52,694 nt of DNA from an uncultured Dorea sp. (GTDB lineage: Bacteria > Bacillota > Clostridia > Lachnospirales > Lachnospiraceae): positions 1-52,694 of the forward strand of contig CAJTQA010000023.1 in assembly GCA_910578455.1 (NCBI GenBank). Direction: 5' to 3'. A program made the position numbers and the translations under genes. Of this stretch, positions 40,917 to 48,973 are shown in pieces. The notes under the pieces are model-generated. The model made no database searches, was not told where the DNA came from, and saw nothing but the letters and a program-made list of their open reading frames with translations. Each line of letters begins with the position of its first letter. Within the stretch, counting starts at the first letter, position 1.

Positions 40917-43307
40917 ATGGCTGCAAAGTCAAAGAGAAAGCAGGGCGCAGGCCGCCGCGCAAAAAAGAAAAACGAACAGAGCTTTGTTGCAGATGAGATC
41001 ATCATCTGGTCGACGCTTGCAGTCAGCATCCTGATACTGCTCAGTAATTTTGGGTTGGGGGGAGCTGTCGGGAAGACGGTTTCAGGGATTTTGAAAGGTA
41101 TATTCGGAACGGTGGCTTATGCGGTTCCCTTTGTCCTGTTTGCCGTCGTTGCTTTCCTTGTTTCCAATAAAGATAATTTCAAGGCATATATAAAAGGAGC
41201 CGCAGGACTTGTGCTGACAGTTCTGTCGTGTACGTTCTTTCAGCTTGTGTGGGAGAGCGGCGGGCTTATCGGAGAAGGGGTTTCGGGCCTCTTGATCCCG
41301 GCGGTGGGCATCGCCGGTACATATGTGGTAGTCATTATATCCGGCATTATCTGCGCTGTAGTCATTACCGGAAAGTCCGCCCTGAAGGGCGTTAAAAACC
41401 AGGGAGGAAAGGCGTACAGCAGAGCGAAAGAAGATGCCGCCAGAAGAAAAAGGGCAGTGGAGGAGCGACGCCGGGAAAATGAGGAATCCCCGTATGAAAA
41501 AAGAAATCCCCGCCCGAAGGGCAAAAAGAGGCAGGATCATCATGTGGCGGGGGTGTCTTTTGACACAGAGCTTTCCAGAAAGACTCCGGACATGAGGGAG
41601 CTGACCGTGGATGTGATAAGCTATGAGGAGGAAAGTGACGGTTTCGAGATTCAGCGCGCGGACGTGGCGGAACCGGAGGTTTCGCCTTTGCCGGAAGAGG
41701 CGGAGGCAGCGGAAACCTTTGCGGAGCCGGCGTATGCATCTGACATTTTGCCGGATGAAATGAAGGTTGCGGCAAAGCAGAAACAGGAAACACCCTCTGA
41801 AGACATCATGCCTGTGAAAAGCAGGAATGAGGGCGCTAAGAAAGCGTACAAGCTGCCGCCGCTGTCGCTGCTTAAAAAGGGAAAGAAAACAGGCGGGGAA
41901 TCGGATGTGAGCCTTCGGGAGACGGCAATCAAGCTTCAGCAGACTCTTAAAAATTTCGGCGTGAATGTGACCGTGACCAACGTAAGCTGCGGCCCGGCAG
42001 TTACCCGCTATGAGCTTCAGCCTGAGATGGGCGTAAAGGTCAGCAAGATCGTGGGGCTTGCCGACGATATCAAGCTGAACCTGGCCGCTGCGGATATCCG
42101 TATCGAAGCGCCGATTCCCGGGAAAGCAGCAGTGGGAATCGAGGTTCCCAACAAGGAAAACTCAGCGGTCATGCTGAGAGATCTCCTGGAATCCGCCGAA
42201 TTTAAAAACAGCAGTTCAAAGCTTTCTTTTGCAGCCGGAAAGGATATTGCCGGAAAGGCTGTTGTGACAGATATCGCAAAGATGCCTCACGTCCTTATTG
42301 CCGGAGCGACAGGCTCCGGAAAGTCTGTCTGCATCAACACGCTGATCATGAGCATTCTCTACAAGGCGGCGCCGGAGGAAGTAAAGCTCATTATGATAGA
42401 CCCCAAAGTTGTGGAATTAAGCGTTTATAACGGGATTCCCCATCTGATGATACCGGTGGTTACCGACCCGAAAAAAGCAGCCGGTGCGCTTAACTGGGCG
42501 GTAGCGGAGATGGACAGGCGATACCGCGCCTTTGCAGAGTTTAACGTAAGAGACATGAAGGGGTACAATGAAAAGATAAAGGCCCTGCCGGAAACGGACG
42601 GGGAAAAACAAGAGCCTATGTCTCAGCTTGTCATTATCGTGGACGAGCTTGCCGACCTGATGATGGTGGCATCGGGAGATGTGGAGGGCGCCATCTGCCG
42701 TCTGGCCCAGCTTGCCAGAGCAGCGGGCATCCATCTTGTGGTGGCGACCCAGAGGCCGTCTGTAAACGTCATCACCGGGCTTATTAAGGCGAACATGCCG
42801 TCCAGGATTGCATTTGCCGTATCGTCGGGCGTAGACTCCCGGACGATCATTGACATGAACGGCGCAGAAAAGCTGCTGGGAAAAGGCGACATGCTCTTTT
42901 ATCCGGCGGGATATCCGAAACCAGCCAGGGTGCAAGGTTCTTTCGTGACAGACGAGGAAGTCCAGAAAGTTGTGGAATACTTGCGGAAAAACAGCGGGGA
43001 TGCCGACTACGACGAAGAGGTCATACAGCAGGTGAGCACCAATGAGCCGGGCATGGCCGCAGCTTTGGGGGGCGGAGAGGATAATGATCGCGACGCGTAT
43101 TTCACAGAAGCGGGGCGTCTCATTATAGATAAAGAAAAAGCATCCATCGGGATGCTGCAGCGTACATTTAAGATTGGATTCAACCGGGCGGCGCGCATCA
43201 TGGACCAGCTCTGCGAGGCGGGGGTCGTGGGCGGCGAAGAAGGCACGAAACCAAGAAAGGTTTTGATGTCAAAGGAAGAGTTCGAACAGTACGTGGAGCA
43301 GATGTAG
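40917..43307 (+). CDS. ftsK: DNA translocase FtsK/SpoIIIE
   Basis: This 796-residue motor pumps chromosomal DNA across a division or sporulation septum. Four membrane segments occupy about residues 25-160, followed by a charged linker rich in Glu and Pro (165-320). The motor domain has Walker A GATGSGKS, IMIDPKVVELSVYNGIPHL and Walker B IIVDELADLMM. A winged-helix gamma domain (from ASIGMLQRTFKIGFNRAARIMDQLCEAGVV) reads orientation sites. ATG 40917 is chosen because AAGGAGGAG lies 6 bases upstream; an earlier in-frame start at 40884 precedes that site. Confidence 0.96.
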   Translation: MAAKSKRKQGAGRRAKKKNEQSFVADEIIIWSTLAVSILILLSNFGLGGAVGKTVSGILKGIFGTVAYAVPFVLFAVVAFLVSNKDNFKAYIKGAAGLVLTVLSCTFFQLVWESGGLIGEGVSGLLIPAVGIAGTYVVVIISGIICAVVITGKSALKGVKNQGGKAYSRAKEDAARRKRAVEERRRENEESPYEKRNPRPKGKKRQDHHVAGVSFDTELSRKTPDMRELTVDVISYEEESDGFEIQRADVAEPEVSPLPEEAEAAETFAEPAYASDILPDEMKVAAKQKQETPSEDIMPVKSRNEGAKKAYKLPPLSLLKKGKKTGGESDVSLRETAIKLQQTLKNFGVNVTVTNVSCGPAVTRYELQPEMGVKVSKIVGLADDIKLNLAAADIRIEAPIPGKAAVGIEVPNKENSAVMLRDLLESAEFKNSSSKLSFAAGKDIAGKAVVTDIAKMPHVLIAGATGSGKSVCINTLIMSILYKAAPEEVKLIMIDPKVVELSVYNGIPHLMIPVVTDPKKAAGALNWAVAEMDRRYRAFAEFNVRDMKGYNEKIKALPETDGEKQEPMSQLVIIVDELADLMMVASGDVEGAICRLAQLARAAGIHLVVATQRPSVNVITGLIKANMPSRIAFAVSSGVDSRTIIDMNGAEKLLGKGDMLFYPAGYPKPARVQGSFVTDEEVQKVVEYLRKNSGDADYDEEVIQQVSTNEPGMAAALGGGEDNDRDAYFTEAGRLIIDKEKASIGMLQRTFKIGFNRAARIMDQLCEAGVVGGEEGTKPRKVLMSKEEFEQYVEQM

Positions 43308-43344
43308 CATGTAGACATTGACAAAAAGAAAGGATTGGAAACCA

Positions 43345-45015
43345 ATGAAAACAGATATCCAGATTGCACAGGAAGCGAAGATGGCACATATTAAAGATGT
43401 TGCCGGAACATTAGGCATCCATGAGGATGAATTGGAGTTTTACGGAAAGTATAAGGCGAAGCTTTCCGATGATGTGTGGGAACGGGTAAAAGGCAACCCG
43501 GACGGAAAACTGGTGCTTGTAACAGCTATCAATCCTACTCCGGCGGGAGAAGGAAAGACGACGACGACAGTTGGTCTTGGGCAGGCAATGGAAAAGATCA
43601 GCAAACGGGCAGTCGTAGCTTTGAGGGAGCCGTCTCTTGGGCCATGTTTCGGCATCAAGGGAGGCGCGGCAGGCGGCGGTTACGCCCAGGTCGTTCCGAT
43701 GGAGGACTTAAATCTCCACTTTACGGGAGATTTCCATGCCATAACATCTGCAAATAATCTTCTGGCGGCGCTTTTGGATAATCACATCCAGCAGGGCAAC
43801 GCCCTTCAGATTGACCCGAGGCAGGTTGTCTGGAAAAGATGCCTTGACATGAACGACCGGTGCCTCCGCAATATCGTAGTTGGCCTTGGAAACAAGATGG
43901 ACGGCATGGTGAGAGAAGACCATTTCGTCATTACGGTTGCGTCTGAGATCATGGCGATCCTATGCCTTTCCGATGATGTCCATGACTTGAAGAAAAGGCT
44001 TGGGAAAATCATTGTAGCTTATAATTTCAGCGGTGACCCGGTAACGGCGGATGACCTTCAGGCGACCGGAGCCATGACGGCTCTTTTAAAGGATGCCATA
44101 AAGCCGAATCTGATCCAGACTTTGGAGCACACCCCGGCCTTGGTACACGGAGGCCCGTTTGCCAATATCGCTCATGGCTGCAACAGCGTGAGGGCGACGA
44201 AAATGGCTCTTAAGCTGAGCGATATCGTGATCACGGAGGCGGGATTCGGCGCTGACTTAGGTGCTGAGAAATTCTTTGACATCAAGTGCCGCAAAGCAGG
44301 GCTTAAGCCGGATGCAGTCGTCCTGGTAGCGACGGTGCGGGCATTAAAATACAACGGCGGAGCCGCAAAGGAAGACCTCTCAAAGGAGGACCTTGACGCT
44401 CTGAAAAAAGGAATCGCGAACCTTGAAAAGCATATTGAGAATATCAGTAAATATGATGTTCCGGTTGTTGTGACACTCAATTCTTTCATAACGGATACGG
44501 ATGCGGAAAATGATTTTATCCGCAGATTCTGTGAGGAGAGAGGATGCGAATTCGCTCTTTCCGAGGTATGGGAAAAGGGCGGAGAGGGCGGAATCGCCTT
44601 GGCAGAGAAGGTTGTGGAAACTCTGGAGACGAAACAGAGCAATTTCCATCCGTTATATGATGACGAGCTTTCCCTCGAAGAAAAGATAGAGACGGTATCA
44701 AAGGAGATATACGGCGCGGACGGCGTTGTGTTTGAACCGGCGGCAAAAAAACAGCTGGCAAAGATCACGTCTATGGGATTTGGAAATCTTCCGGTCTGCA
44801 TGGCGAAAAACCAGTATTCCCTTTCTGACGATGCAAAGAAACTGGGACGTCCGAAAGATTTTGACATCCATGTGCGCGAAGTGTATGTAAGCGCGGGAGC
44901 CGGGTTTGTCGTGGCTCTGACAGGCGCGATCATGACTATGCCGGGTCTTCCGAAAGTTCCGGCGGCGAACGGGATTGACGTGTCCGAGGAAGGTGCGATT
45001 ACAGGGCTGTTTTAA
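43345..45015 (+). CDS. fhs: Formate-tetrahydrofolate ligase
   Basis: This 556-residue enzyme joins formate to tetrahydrofolate with ATP, the entry of formate into the one-carbon pool and the methyl branch of the Wood-Ljungdahl pathway in acetogens. PTPAGEGKTTTTVGLGQAM is the nucleotide-binding loop, and REPSLGPCFGIKGGAAGGGYAQVVPMEDLNLHFTGD and GFGNLPVCMAKNQYS are signature blocks. Length is normal. The start at 43345 follows AAAGGA by 11 bases. No other Wood-Ljungdahl gene is in the window, so acetogenesis cannot be concluded. Confidence 0.97.
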   Translation: MKTDIQIAQEAKMAHIKDVAGTLGIHEDELEFYGKYKAKLSDDVWERVKGNPDGKLVLVTAINPTPAGEGKTTTTVGLGQAMEKISKRAVVALREPSLGPCFGIKGGAAGGGYAQVVPMEDLNLHFTGDFHAITSANNLLAALLDNHIQQGNALQIDPRQVVWKRCLDMNDRCLRNIVVGLGNKMDGMVREDHFVITVASEIMAILCLSDDVHDLKKRLGKIIVAYNFSGDPVTADDLQATGAMTALLKDAIKPNLIQTLEHTPALVHGGPFANIAHGCNSVRATKMALKLSDIVITEAGFGADLGAEKFFDIKCRKAGLKPDAVVLVATVRALKYNGGAAKEDLSKEDLDALKKGIANLEKHIENISKYDVPVVVTLNSFITDTDAENDFIRRFCEERGCEFALSEVWEKGGEGGIALAEKVVETLETKQSNFHPLYDDELSLEEKIETVSKEIYGADGVVFEPAAKKQLAKITSMGFGNLPVCMAKNQYSLSDDAKKLGRPKDFDIHVREVYVSAGAGFVVALTGAIMTMPGLPKVPAANGIDVSEEGAITGLF

Positions 45016-45020
45016 TAAAG

Positions 45021-45060
45021 GTGCTGGAACCGGAACATATGTCGGTTTCGGTTTCAGCAC
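45021..45060 (+). terminator. Hairpin after fhs, possible terminator
   Basis: GTGCTGGAACCG (45021-45032) pairs with CGGTTTCAGCAC (45049-45060, one G-U) across a 16-base loop. No T-run follows, so it may instead stabilise the 3' end. Confidence 0.5.
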
Positions 45061-45099
45061 GGGATGTATGTATTATAGGGCAGGAGGTAGAGACGCAAA

Positions 45100-46488
45100 A
45101 TGAGATGTAGATACTGCGGATACGAAATACCAGACGGTATTCTATATTGCGAAAAATGCGGAGGCGAAGTACGCATCGTTCCGGACTACAATCCTCTGGA
45201 CGATATGCTGGCGGCTCACGTAAAAGAAGCCCTGAATAATACAGGCAGGAACGGGCGGCAGAATGAAGGGCGCCGCCGCGTCAATACCGGCAGGACTGCA
45301 GCTATGGGTTCGGACGGGAGAACTGCCGCCATGCGTTCAAGAGACGGAAGGACAGCTGCCATGCGTGCAGACGGAAGAACCGCCGCCATGCGAGGGGCAG
45401 GAGGAAGGACTGCTGCCATGCGCTCAAGAGACGGAAGGACCGCCGCCATGCGTGCAGACGGAAGAACTGCTGCCATGCGTGCAGACGGAAGAACCGCCGC
45501 CATGAGGAGCGGAACACGCCGCGGCAATACTGCCATGATGCAGGAAGAAACGGCAAGGAGAAAACAGGCAGAGCGCAGGAAAGCATTAAAGAAAAAAAGA
45601 AGGAATGTCCTCCTGACGCTGTTTTTGATCCTTGCAGCGGTTGCAGGCGGAGTCGCTGCCCTTTACTTCACCTCTTACGCGGGAATCGTGTACCTGGGGA
45701 ACCGGGCGCTGGGCGCGGGGGAATACATGAAGGCAACGGATTATTTCCAGAAGGCGATCTCCAGGGATAAGACAAAGGCGGATGCCTATGAAGGGCTGTC
45801 GAAAGTATATATCGCCCAGAACGATTTAAGCGAAGCGGAAAGCCTTTTCCTGGGCGCGCTGGACAAGCAGCCGGAAAACGCAGAGCTTTACAGGGCGGCT
45901 TTTGAATTCTATCTCAATACAAAACAGCCCATGGGGATTCCTTCTCTCTTAAGCAGCGCCGACAGTAAGATTCTTGAAGAGCTTCCGGAATATGTCGTGA
46001 GCGAGCCGGAGTTTTCCCTTGACGACAAGACCGTGTTTGACGACGTGCAGCAGCTTACTATTACTTCCCCGGACGGGGTGATTCGCTATACAGTGGACGG
46101 CAGCCTGCCGGATACGGACAGCACGGAGTTTAAAGAACCGCTCCAGCTCAGTGAAGGAACGAACATGATAAAGGCTATTGCGGTAAATAAGAACGGCGTG
46201 CCCAGCCAGACGGTTGAGAAACAGTTTGTGATCGAGCTTCCGATAGAGGATGCCCCGGCAGTGTCTCCTTCTACCGGGCAGTATGATTTTGCACAGTCTA
46301 TCGAAGTAAAGGTTCCGGACGAATACGAGGCGTTTTACACGATGGACGGAACAGACCCGACGACAGCGTCTGATAAGTATACCGGGCCGATAGAGATGCC
46401 GAAGGGCGAGACGCTTTTTAAAGCGATCCTTGTGACGAAGAGCGGAAGGGTCAGCGGAATTACTACAAGAAATTATGTGAGAGAATAA
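45100..46488 (+). CDS. Zinc-ribbon membrane protein with GRTAAM repeats, TPR and chitobiase-type C-terminal domains
   Basis: This 462-residue protein is modular. A zinc ribbon comes first (C3, C6, C17, C20). Eight copies of GRTAAM span residues 64-136, spaced by 3-4 residues (RAD, RSRD, RGAG). A basic stretch (150-168) and one membrane segment (about 169-190) follow, then TPR-like helices (200-275) and two chitobiase/hexosaminidase C-terminal type modules (about 304-375 and 385-458; SPDGVIRYTVDGSLPDTDS, DEYEAFYTMDGTDPTTAS). The N-terminal half should be cytoplasmic, the rest outside. GGCAGGAGGT precedes the ATG. No known protein with this exact set comes to mind; a wall or envelope role is an inference. 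Confidence 0.85.
   Translation: MRCRYCGYEIPDGILYCEKCGGEVRIVPDYNPLDDMLAAHVKEALNNTGRNGRQNEGRRRVNTGRTAAMGSDGRTAAMRSRDGRTAAMRADGRTAAMRGAGGRTAAMRSRDGRTAAMRADGRTAAMRADGRTAAMRSGTRRGNTAMMQEETARRKQAERRKALKKKRRNVLLTLFLILAAVAGGVAALYFTSYAGIVYLGNRALGAGEYMKATDYFQKAISRDKTKADAYEGLSKVYIAQNDLSEAESLFLGALDKQPENAELYRAAFEFYLNTKQPMGIPSLLSSADSKILEELPEYVVSEPEFSLDDKTVFDDVQQLTITSPDGVIRYTVDGSLPDTDSTEFKEPLQLSEGTNMIKAIAVNKNGVPSQTVEKQFVIELPIEDAPAVSPSTGQYDFAQSIEVKVPDEYEAFYTMDGTDPTTASDKYTGPIEMPKGETLFKAILVTKSGRVSGITTRNYVRE
45289..45507 (+). repeat. Tandem repeats coding for GRTAAM units
   Basis: Eight imperfect DNA repeats of 27-30 bases encode GRTAAM followed by RAD, RSRD, RGAG or similar. Some units are nearly identical at DNA level (GACGGAAGAAC-GC-GCCATGCGTGCA), a sign of recent duplication. 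Confidence 0.9.
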
Positions 46489-46500
46489 ATTGGAGGACAG

Positions 46501-46529
46501 AAAAAGGCATTCCAGAGGAATGTCTTTTT
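46501..46529 (+). terminator. Terminator after the zinc-ribbon protein gene
   Basis: AAAAAGGCATTCC (46501-46513) pairs with GGAATGTCTTTTT (46517-46529, one G-U) around AGA. The arms carry A and T tracts. Confidence 0.9.
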
Positions 46530-46588
46530 GATTTTCGGCAGCCTGCCATATTGTTTCCAAATAAATACAATTTTTTTCGTGCAATGTG

Positions 46589-46617
46589 TTGCGTTAATTA
46601 TTTAACGGATGTATAAT
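46589..46617 (+). promoter_or_regulatory. Promoter of the alcohol dehydrogenase gene
   Basis: TTGCGT (46589-46594) and a consensus TATAAT (46612-46617) with a 17-base spacer. Both possible Rex sites overlap it. Confidence 0.75.
46593..46606. promoter_or_regulatory. Palindrome inside the promoter, second possible Rex site
   Basis: GTTAA-TTAT-TTAAC matches the inner part of the Rex consensus TTGTTAAnnnnTTAACAA, but the outer two bases on each side differ. It lies between the -35 and -10 boxes. Confidence 0.45.
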
Positions 46618-46618
46618 T

Positions 46619-46636
46619 TTGATAAATAATTAACAA
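46619..46636. promoter_or_regulatory. Predicted Rex operator
   Basis: TTGATAAATAATTAACAA differs from TTGTTAAnnnnTTAACAA at one position. It starts 2 bases after the -10 box, so bound Rex would cover the transcription start. rex is at 32453 in the same window. Confidence 0.7.
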
Positions 46637-46660
46637 AAATAAGAAAAGGAGAACAAAACT

Positions 46661-47842
46661 ATGGCAAGATTTACTTTACCAAGAGATATTTATCACGGAA
46701 AAGGCTGTTTAGAGGAGCTTAAGAATTTAAAAGGCAAGAGGGCGTTCCTTGTCGTGGGCGGCGGTTCCATGAAACGTCAGGGCTTTCTTGACAAAGCTGT
46801 CAGCTACTTGAAAGAGGCGGGGATGGAAGTTGAGCTTTTTGAGGGTGTTGAGCCGGATCCGTCTGTAGAGACGGTGATGAAAGGCGCTGAGGCGATGCGA
46901 AACTTTGAGCCGGACTGGATCGTTTCCATGGGCGGAGGTTCACCGATTGATGCGGCAAAGGCTATGTGGGCGTTCTACGAATATCCGGAGACAACTTTTG
47001 AGGATCTTTGCATTCCGTTCAATTTCCCGGAGCTGCGCCAGAAGGCTAAGTTCTGCGCGATTCCGTCCACATCAGGAACGGCTACGGAAGTCACGGCATT
47101 TTCCGTAATCACCAACTATCAGACAGGGGTGAAGTATCCGCTGGCTGACTTTAATATCACTCCTGATGTAGCCATCGTTGACGCTGACCTTGTGATGGGC
47201 CTTCCGGTAAAACAGGTTGCTTATACAGGCATGGATGCGCTGACTCATGCGATTGAGGCTTATGTTTCTACAATGAACTGCTCATTTACAGATCCCCTTG
47301 CGCTGCAGGCCATTGAGATGGTGCTTGACTATCTGCCGGCATCCTACAACTGCGACATGGGGGCGAGGGAGCAGATGCACTACGCGCAGTGCCTGGCAGG
47401 AATGGCATTTTCCAATGCGCTCCTTGGCATCGTACACTCGATGGCACACAAGACAGGCGCTGCATTCTCCACAGGACATATCCCGCACGGCTGTGCAAAT
47501 GCCATCTATCTGCCTTATGTCATTAAATACAATGCAAAAAATCCGGCAGCGGCAAAACGCTACGCGGAGATTTCCCGCAGGATGGGGCTTGAGGGGATTT
47601 CTGAGAAAGCGCTCATCAACAGCCTGTGTGCGAAGATTGACGATTTTAATGTAAGGCTTAATATTCCGAAGACGCTTAAGGAATTCGGCATCAATGAAGA
47701 TGAATTTAAAGAGAAGATTGCCGGAATCGCAGAGCGTGCGGTGGGTGATGCCTGCACAGGCTCCAACCCGAGGGAGATTGATACGGCGGCTATGGAAAAG
47801 CTGTTTAATTGTACATATTACGGAACGGAAGTAGATTTCTAA
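46661..47842 (+). CDS. Iron-containing alcohol dehydrogenase
   Basis: This 393-residue group III dehydrogenase interconverts aldehydes and alcohols with NAD(P)H. Features are the N-terminal VVGGGSMKRQG, the cofactor motif SMGGGSPIDAAKA (89-101), PSTSGTATEVTAFSVI, and the metal-binding histidines in GMDALTHAIEAYVS and LLGIVHSMAHKTGAAF. Relatives include butanol and 1,3-propanediol dehydrogenases; the substrate is not resolved. GAAAAGGAG precedes the ATG. The operator set implies induction when NADH is high, which suits a gene for NADH disposal. Confidence 0.93.
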   Translation: MARFTLPRDIYHGKGCLEELKNLKGKRAFLVVGGGSMKRQGFLDKAVSYLKEAGMEVELFEGVEPDPSVETVMKGAEAMRNFEPDWIVSMGGGSPIDAAKAMWAFYEYPETTFEDLCIPFNFPELRQKAKFCAIPSTSGTATEVTAFSVITNYQTGVKYPLADFNITPDVAIVDADLVMGLPVKQVAYTGMDALTHAIEAYVSTMNCSFTDPLALQAIEMVLDYLPASYNCDMGAREQMHYAQCLAGMAFSNALLGIVHSMAHKTGAAFSTGHIPHGCANAIYLPYVIKYNAKNPAAAKRYAEISRRMGLEGISEKALINSLCAKIDDFNVRLNIPKTLKEFGINEDEFKEKIAGIAERAVGDACTGSNPREIDTAAMEKLFNCTYYGTEVDF

Positions 47843-47864
47843 GATATTTATGGAAACGGAAGAG

Positions 47865-47902
47865 CCGGGAAACTGTTTGAAACGGGCAGTTTCCCGGTTT
47901 TT
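47865..47902 (+). terminator. Terminator of the alcohol dehydrogenase gene
   Basis: CCGGGAAACTG (47865-47875) pairs perfectly with CAGTTTCCCGG (47887-47897), then five T. Confidence 0.95.
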
Positions 47903-48023
47903 CCCGGCAGTTTTAGCTGTCGGATAATCATTCCAAGTGTGGAACTGAGAGATTAAATTCCATCGTTGAAAAGTGATAATTATCTGTCATCTGTGATATT
48001 TTAATAACGTATAGCCCAATTAC

Positions 48024-48052
48024 TTGATATTTTTTGATAAATACATTAAAAT
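48024..48052 (+). promoter_or_regulatory. Promoter of nfnAB
   Basis: TTGATA (48024-48029) and TAAAAT (48047-48052) with a 17-base spacer, about 34 bases before the ATG. A TTGATAA half-site (48034-48040) lies between them but has no matching second half. Confidence 0.55.
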
Positions 48053-48085
48053 ATACTGTAGCATAAATTATTAGGAGGAAATAAA

Positions 48086-48973
48086 ATGTACAAGATATTA
48101 AAAGCAGAAAAGCTGGCTGCTAACATTTATCTTATGGACGTTGAGGCTCCACGCGTGGCAAAGCACTGCGAGCCGGGGCAATTCGTCATCGTGAAGATGG
48201 ATGAGAAGGGTGAGAGAATTCCTCTTACCATCTGTGATTATGACAGGGAGGCAGGGATTGTTACGATCGTATTCCAGCCGGTAGGGGCGTCCACCACGAA
48301 GATGACGAACCTTAAGGCGGGAGATGCTTTCCGCGATTTCACCGGGCCTTTAGGACGTCCGTCTGAATTCGTGGAGGAAGATGTGGAAGAACTTAAGAAG
48401 AAGAAATTCCTTTTCGTAGCCGGCGGTGTTGGGGCAGCACCGGTATATCCTCAGGTAAAATGGCTCAAGGAGCATGGTATTGACGTTGACGTTATCGTCG
48501 GCTCTAAGACAAAAGACCTCCTGATCCTGGAAAAAGAGATGGAGGCGGTTTCCGGCAATTACTATCCCTGTACGGACGACGGTACATACGGGCATGCGGG
48601 CATGGTTACGACCATGGTGGACGAGCTGGTGGAAAAGGGCAACAAATATGACGTCTGCGTGGCAATCGGCCCGATGATCATGATGAAGTTTACCTGCCTG
48701 ACCACGAAGAAACACGAGATTCCGACTATTGTAAGTATGAACCCCATCATGGTTGACGGCACGGGCATGTGCGGAGCCTGCCGTGTGATCGTTGGCGGCG
48801 AGGTGAAGTTTGCATGCGTGGACGGCCCTGAGTTTGACGGACATCTGGTTGACTTCGACAACGCGATGAAGAGACAGCAGATGTACAAGACACAGGAAGG
48901 ACGTGCGATGCTGAAAGTACAGGAAGGCGACACCCATCACGGTGGCTGCGGCAATTGCGGAGGTGAAAACTAA
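48086..48973 (+). CDS. nfnA: NADH-dependent ferredoxin:NADP+ oxidoreductase, small subunit (NfnA)
   Basis: This 295-residue FAD and [2Fe-2S] subunit belongs to the electron-bifurcating NfnAB complex, which links NADH, NADPH and ferredoxin in anaerobes. RIPLTICDYD binds flavin, FVAGGVGAAPVYPQVKWL binds NAD(H), and the late block GTGMCGACRVIVGG...CVDGPEFDGHLVDFD holds the iron-sulfur cysteines. A Cys/Gly/His-rich end (HHGGCGNCGGEN) is unusual. Names in databases vary (sulfide dehydrogenase beta, dihydroorotate dehydrogenase electron-transfer subunit). Its stop overlaps the start of nfnB by one base. Confidence 0.92.
   Translation: MYKILKAEKLAANIYLMDVEAPRVAKHCEPGQFVIVKMDEKGERIPLTICDYDREAGIVTIVFQPVGASTTKMTNLKAGDAFRDFTGPLGRPSEFVEEDVEELKKKKFLFVAGGVGAAPVYPQVKWLKEHGIDVDVIVGSKTKDLLILEKEMEAVSGNYYPCTDDGTYGHAGMVTTMVDELVEKGNKYDVCVAIGPMIMMKFTCLTTKKHEIPTIVSMNPIMVDGTGMCGACRVIVGGEVKFACVDGPEFDGHLVDFDNAMKRQQMYKTQEGRAMLKVQEGDTHHGGCGNCGGEN

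Noticed and set aside
43318..43345. TTGACA at 43318 as a promoter for fhs
   Set aside because: No -10 box is found at a suitable distance.
45289..45507. Regularly spaced repeats that could suggest a CRISPR array
   Set aside because: Units keep the reading frame, spacers are 9-12 bases and coding, and no cas gene is near.
45216..45536. Open frame antisense to the GRTAAM repeats, with a repeated ERMAAVLPS-type pattern
   Set aside because: It is a by-product of the tandem DNA repeat read in another frame. It has no ribosome binding site, and the plus-strand frame has clear domains on both sides of the repeats.
48024..48060. Rex operator at the nfnAB promoter
   Set aside because: Only the left half TTGATAA is present; the right half does not match TTAACAA at the proper spacing.
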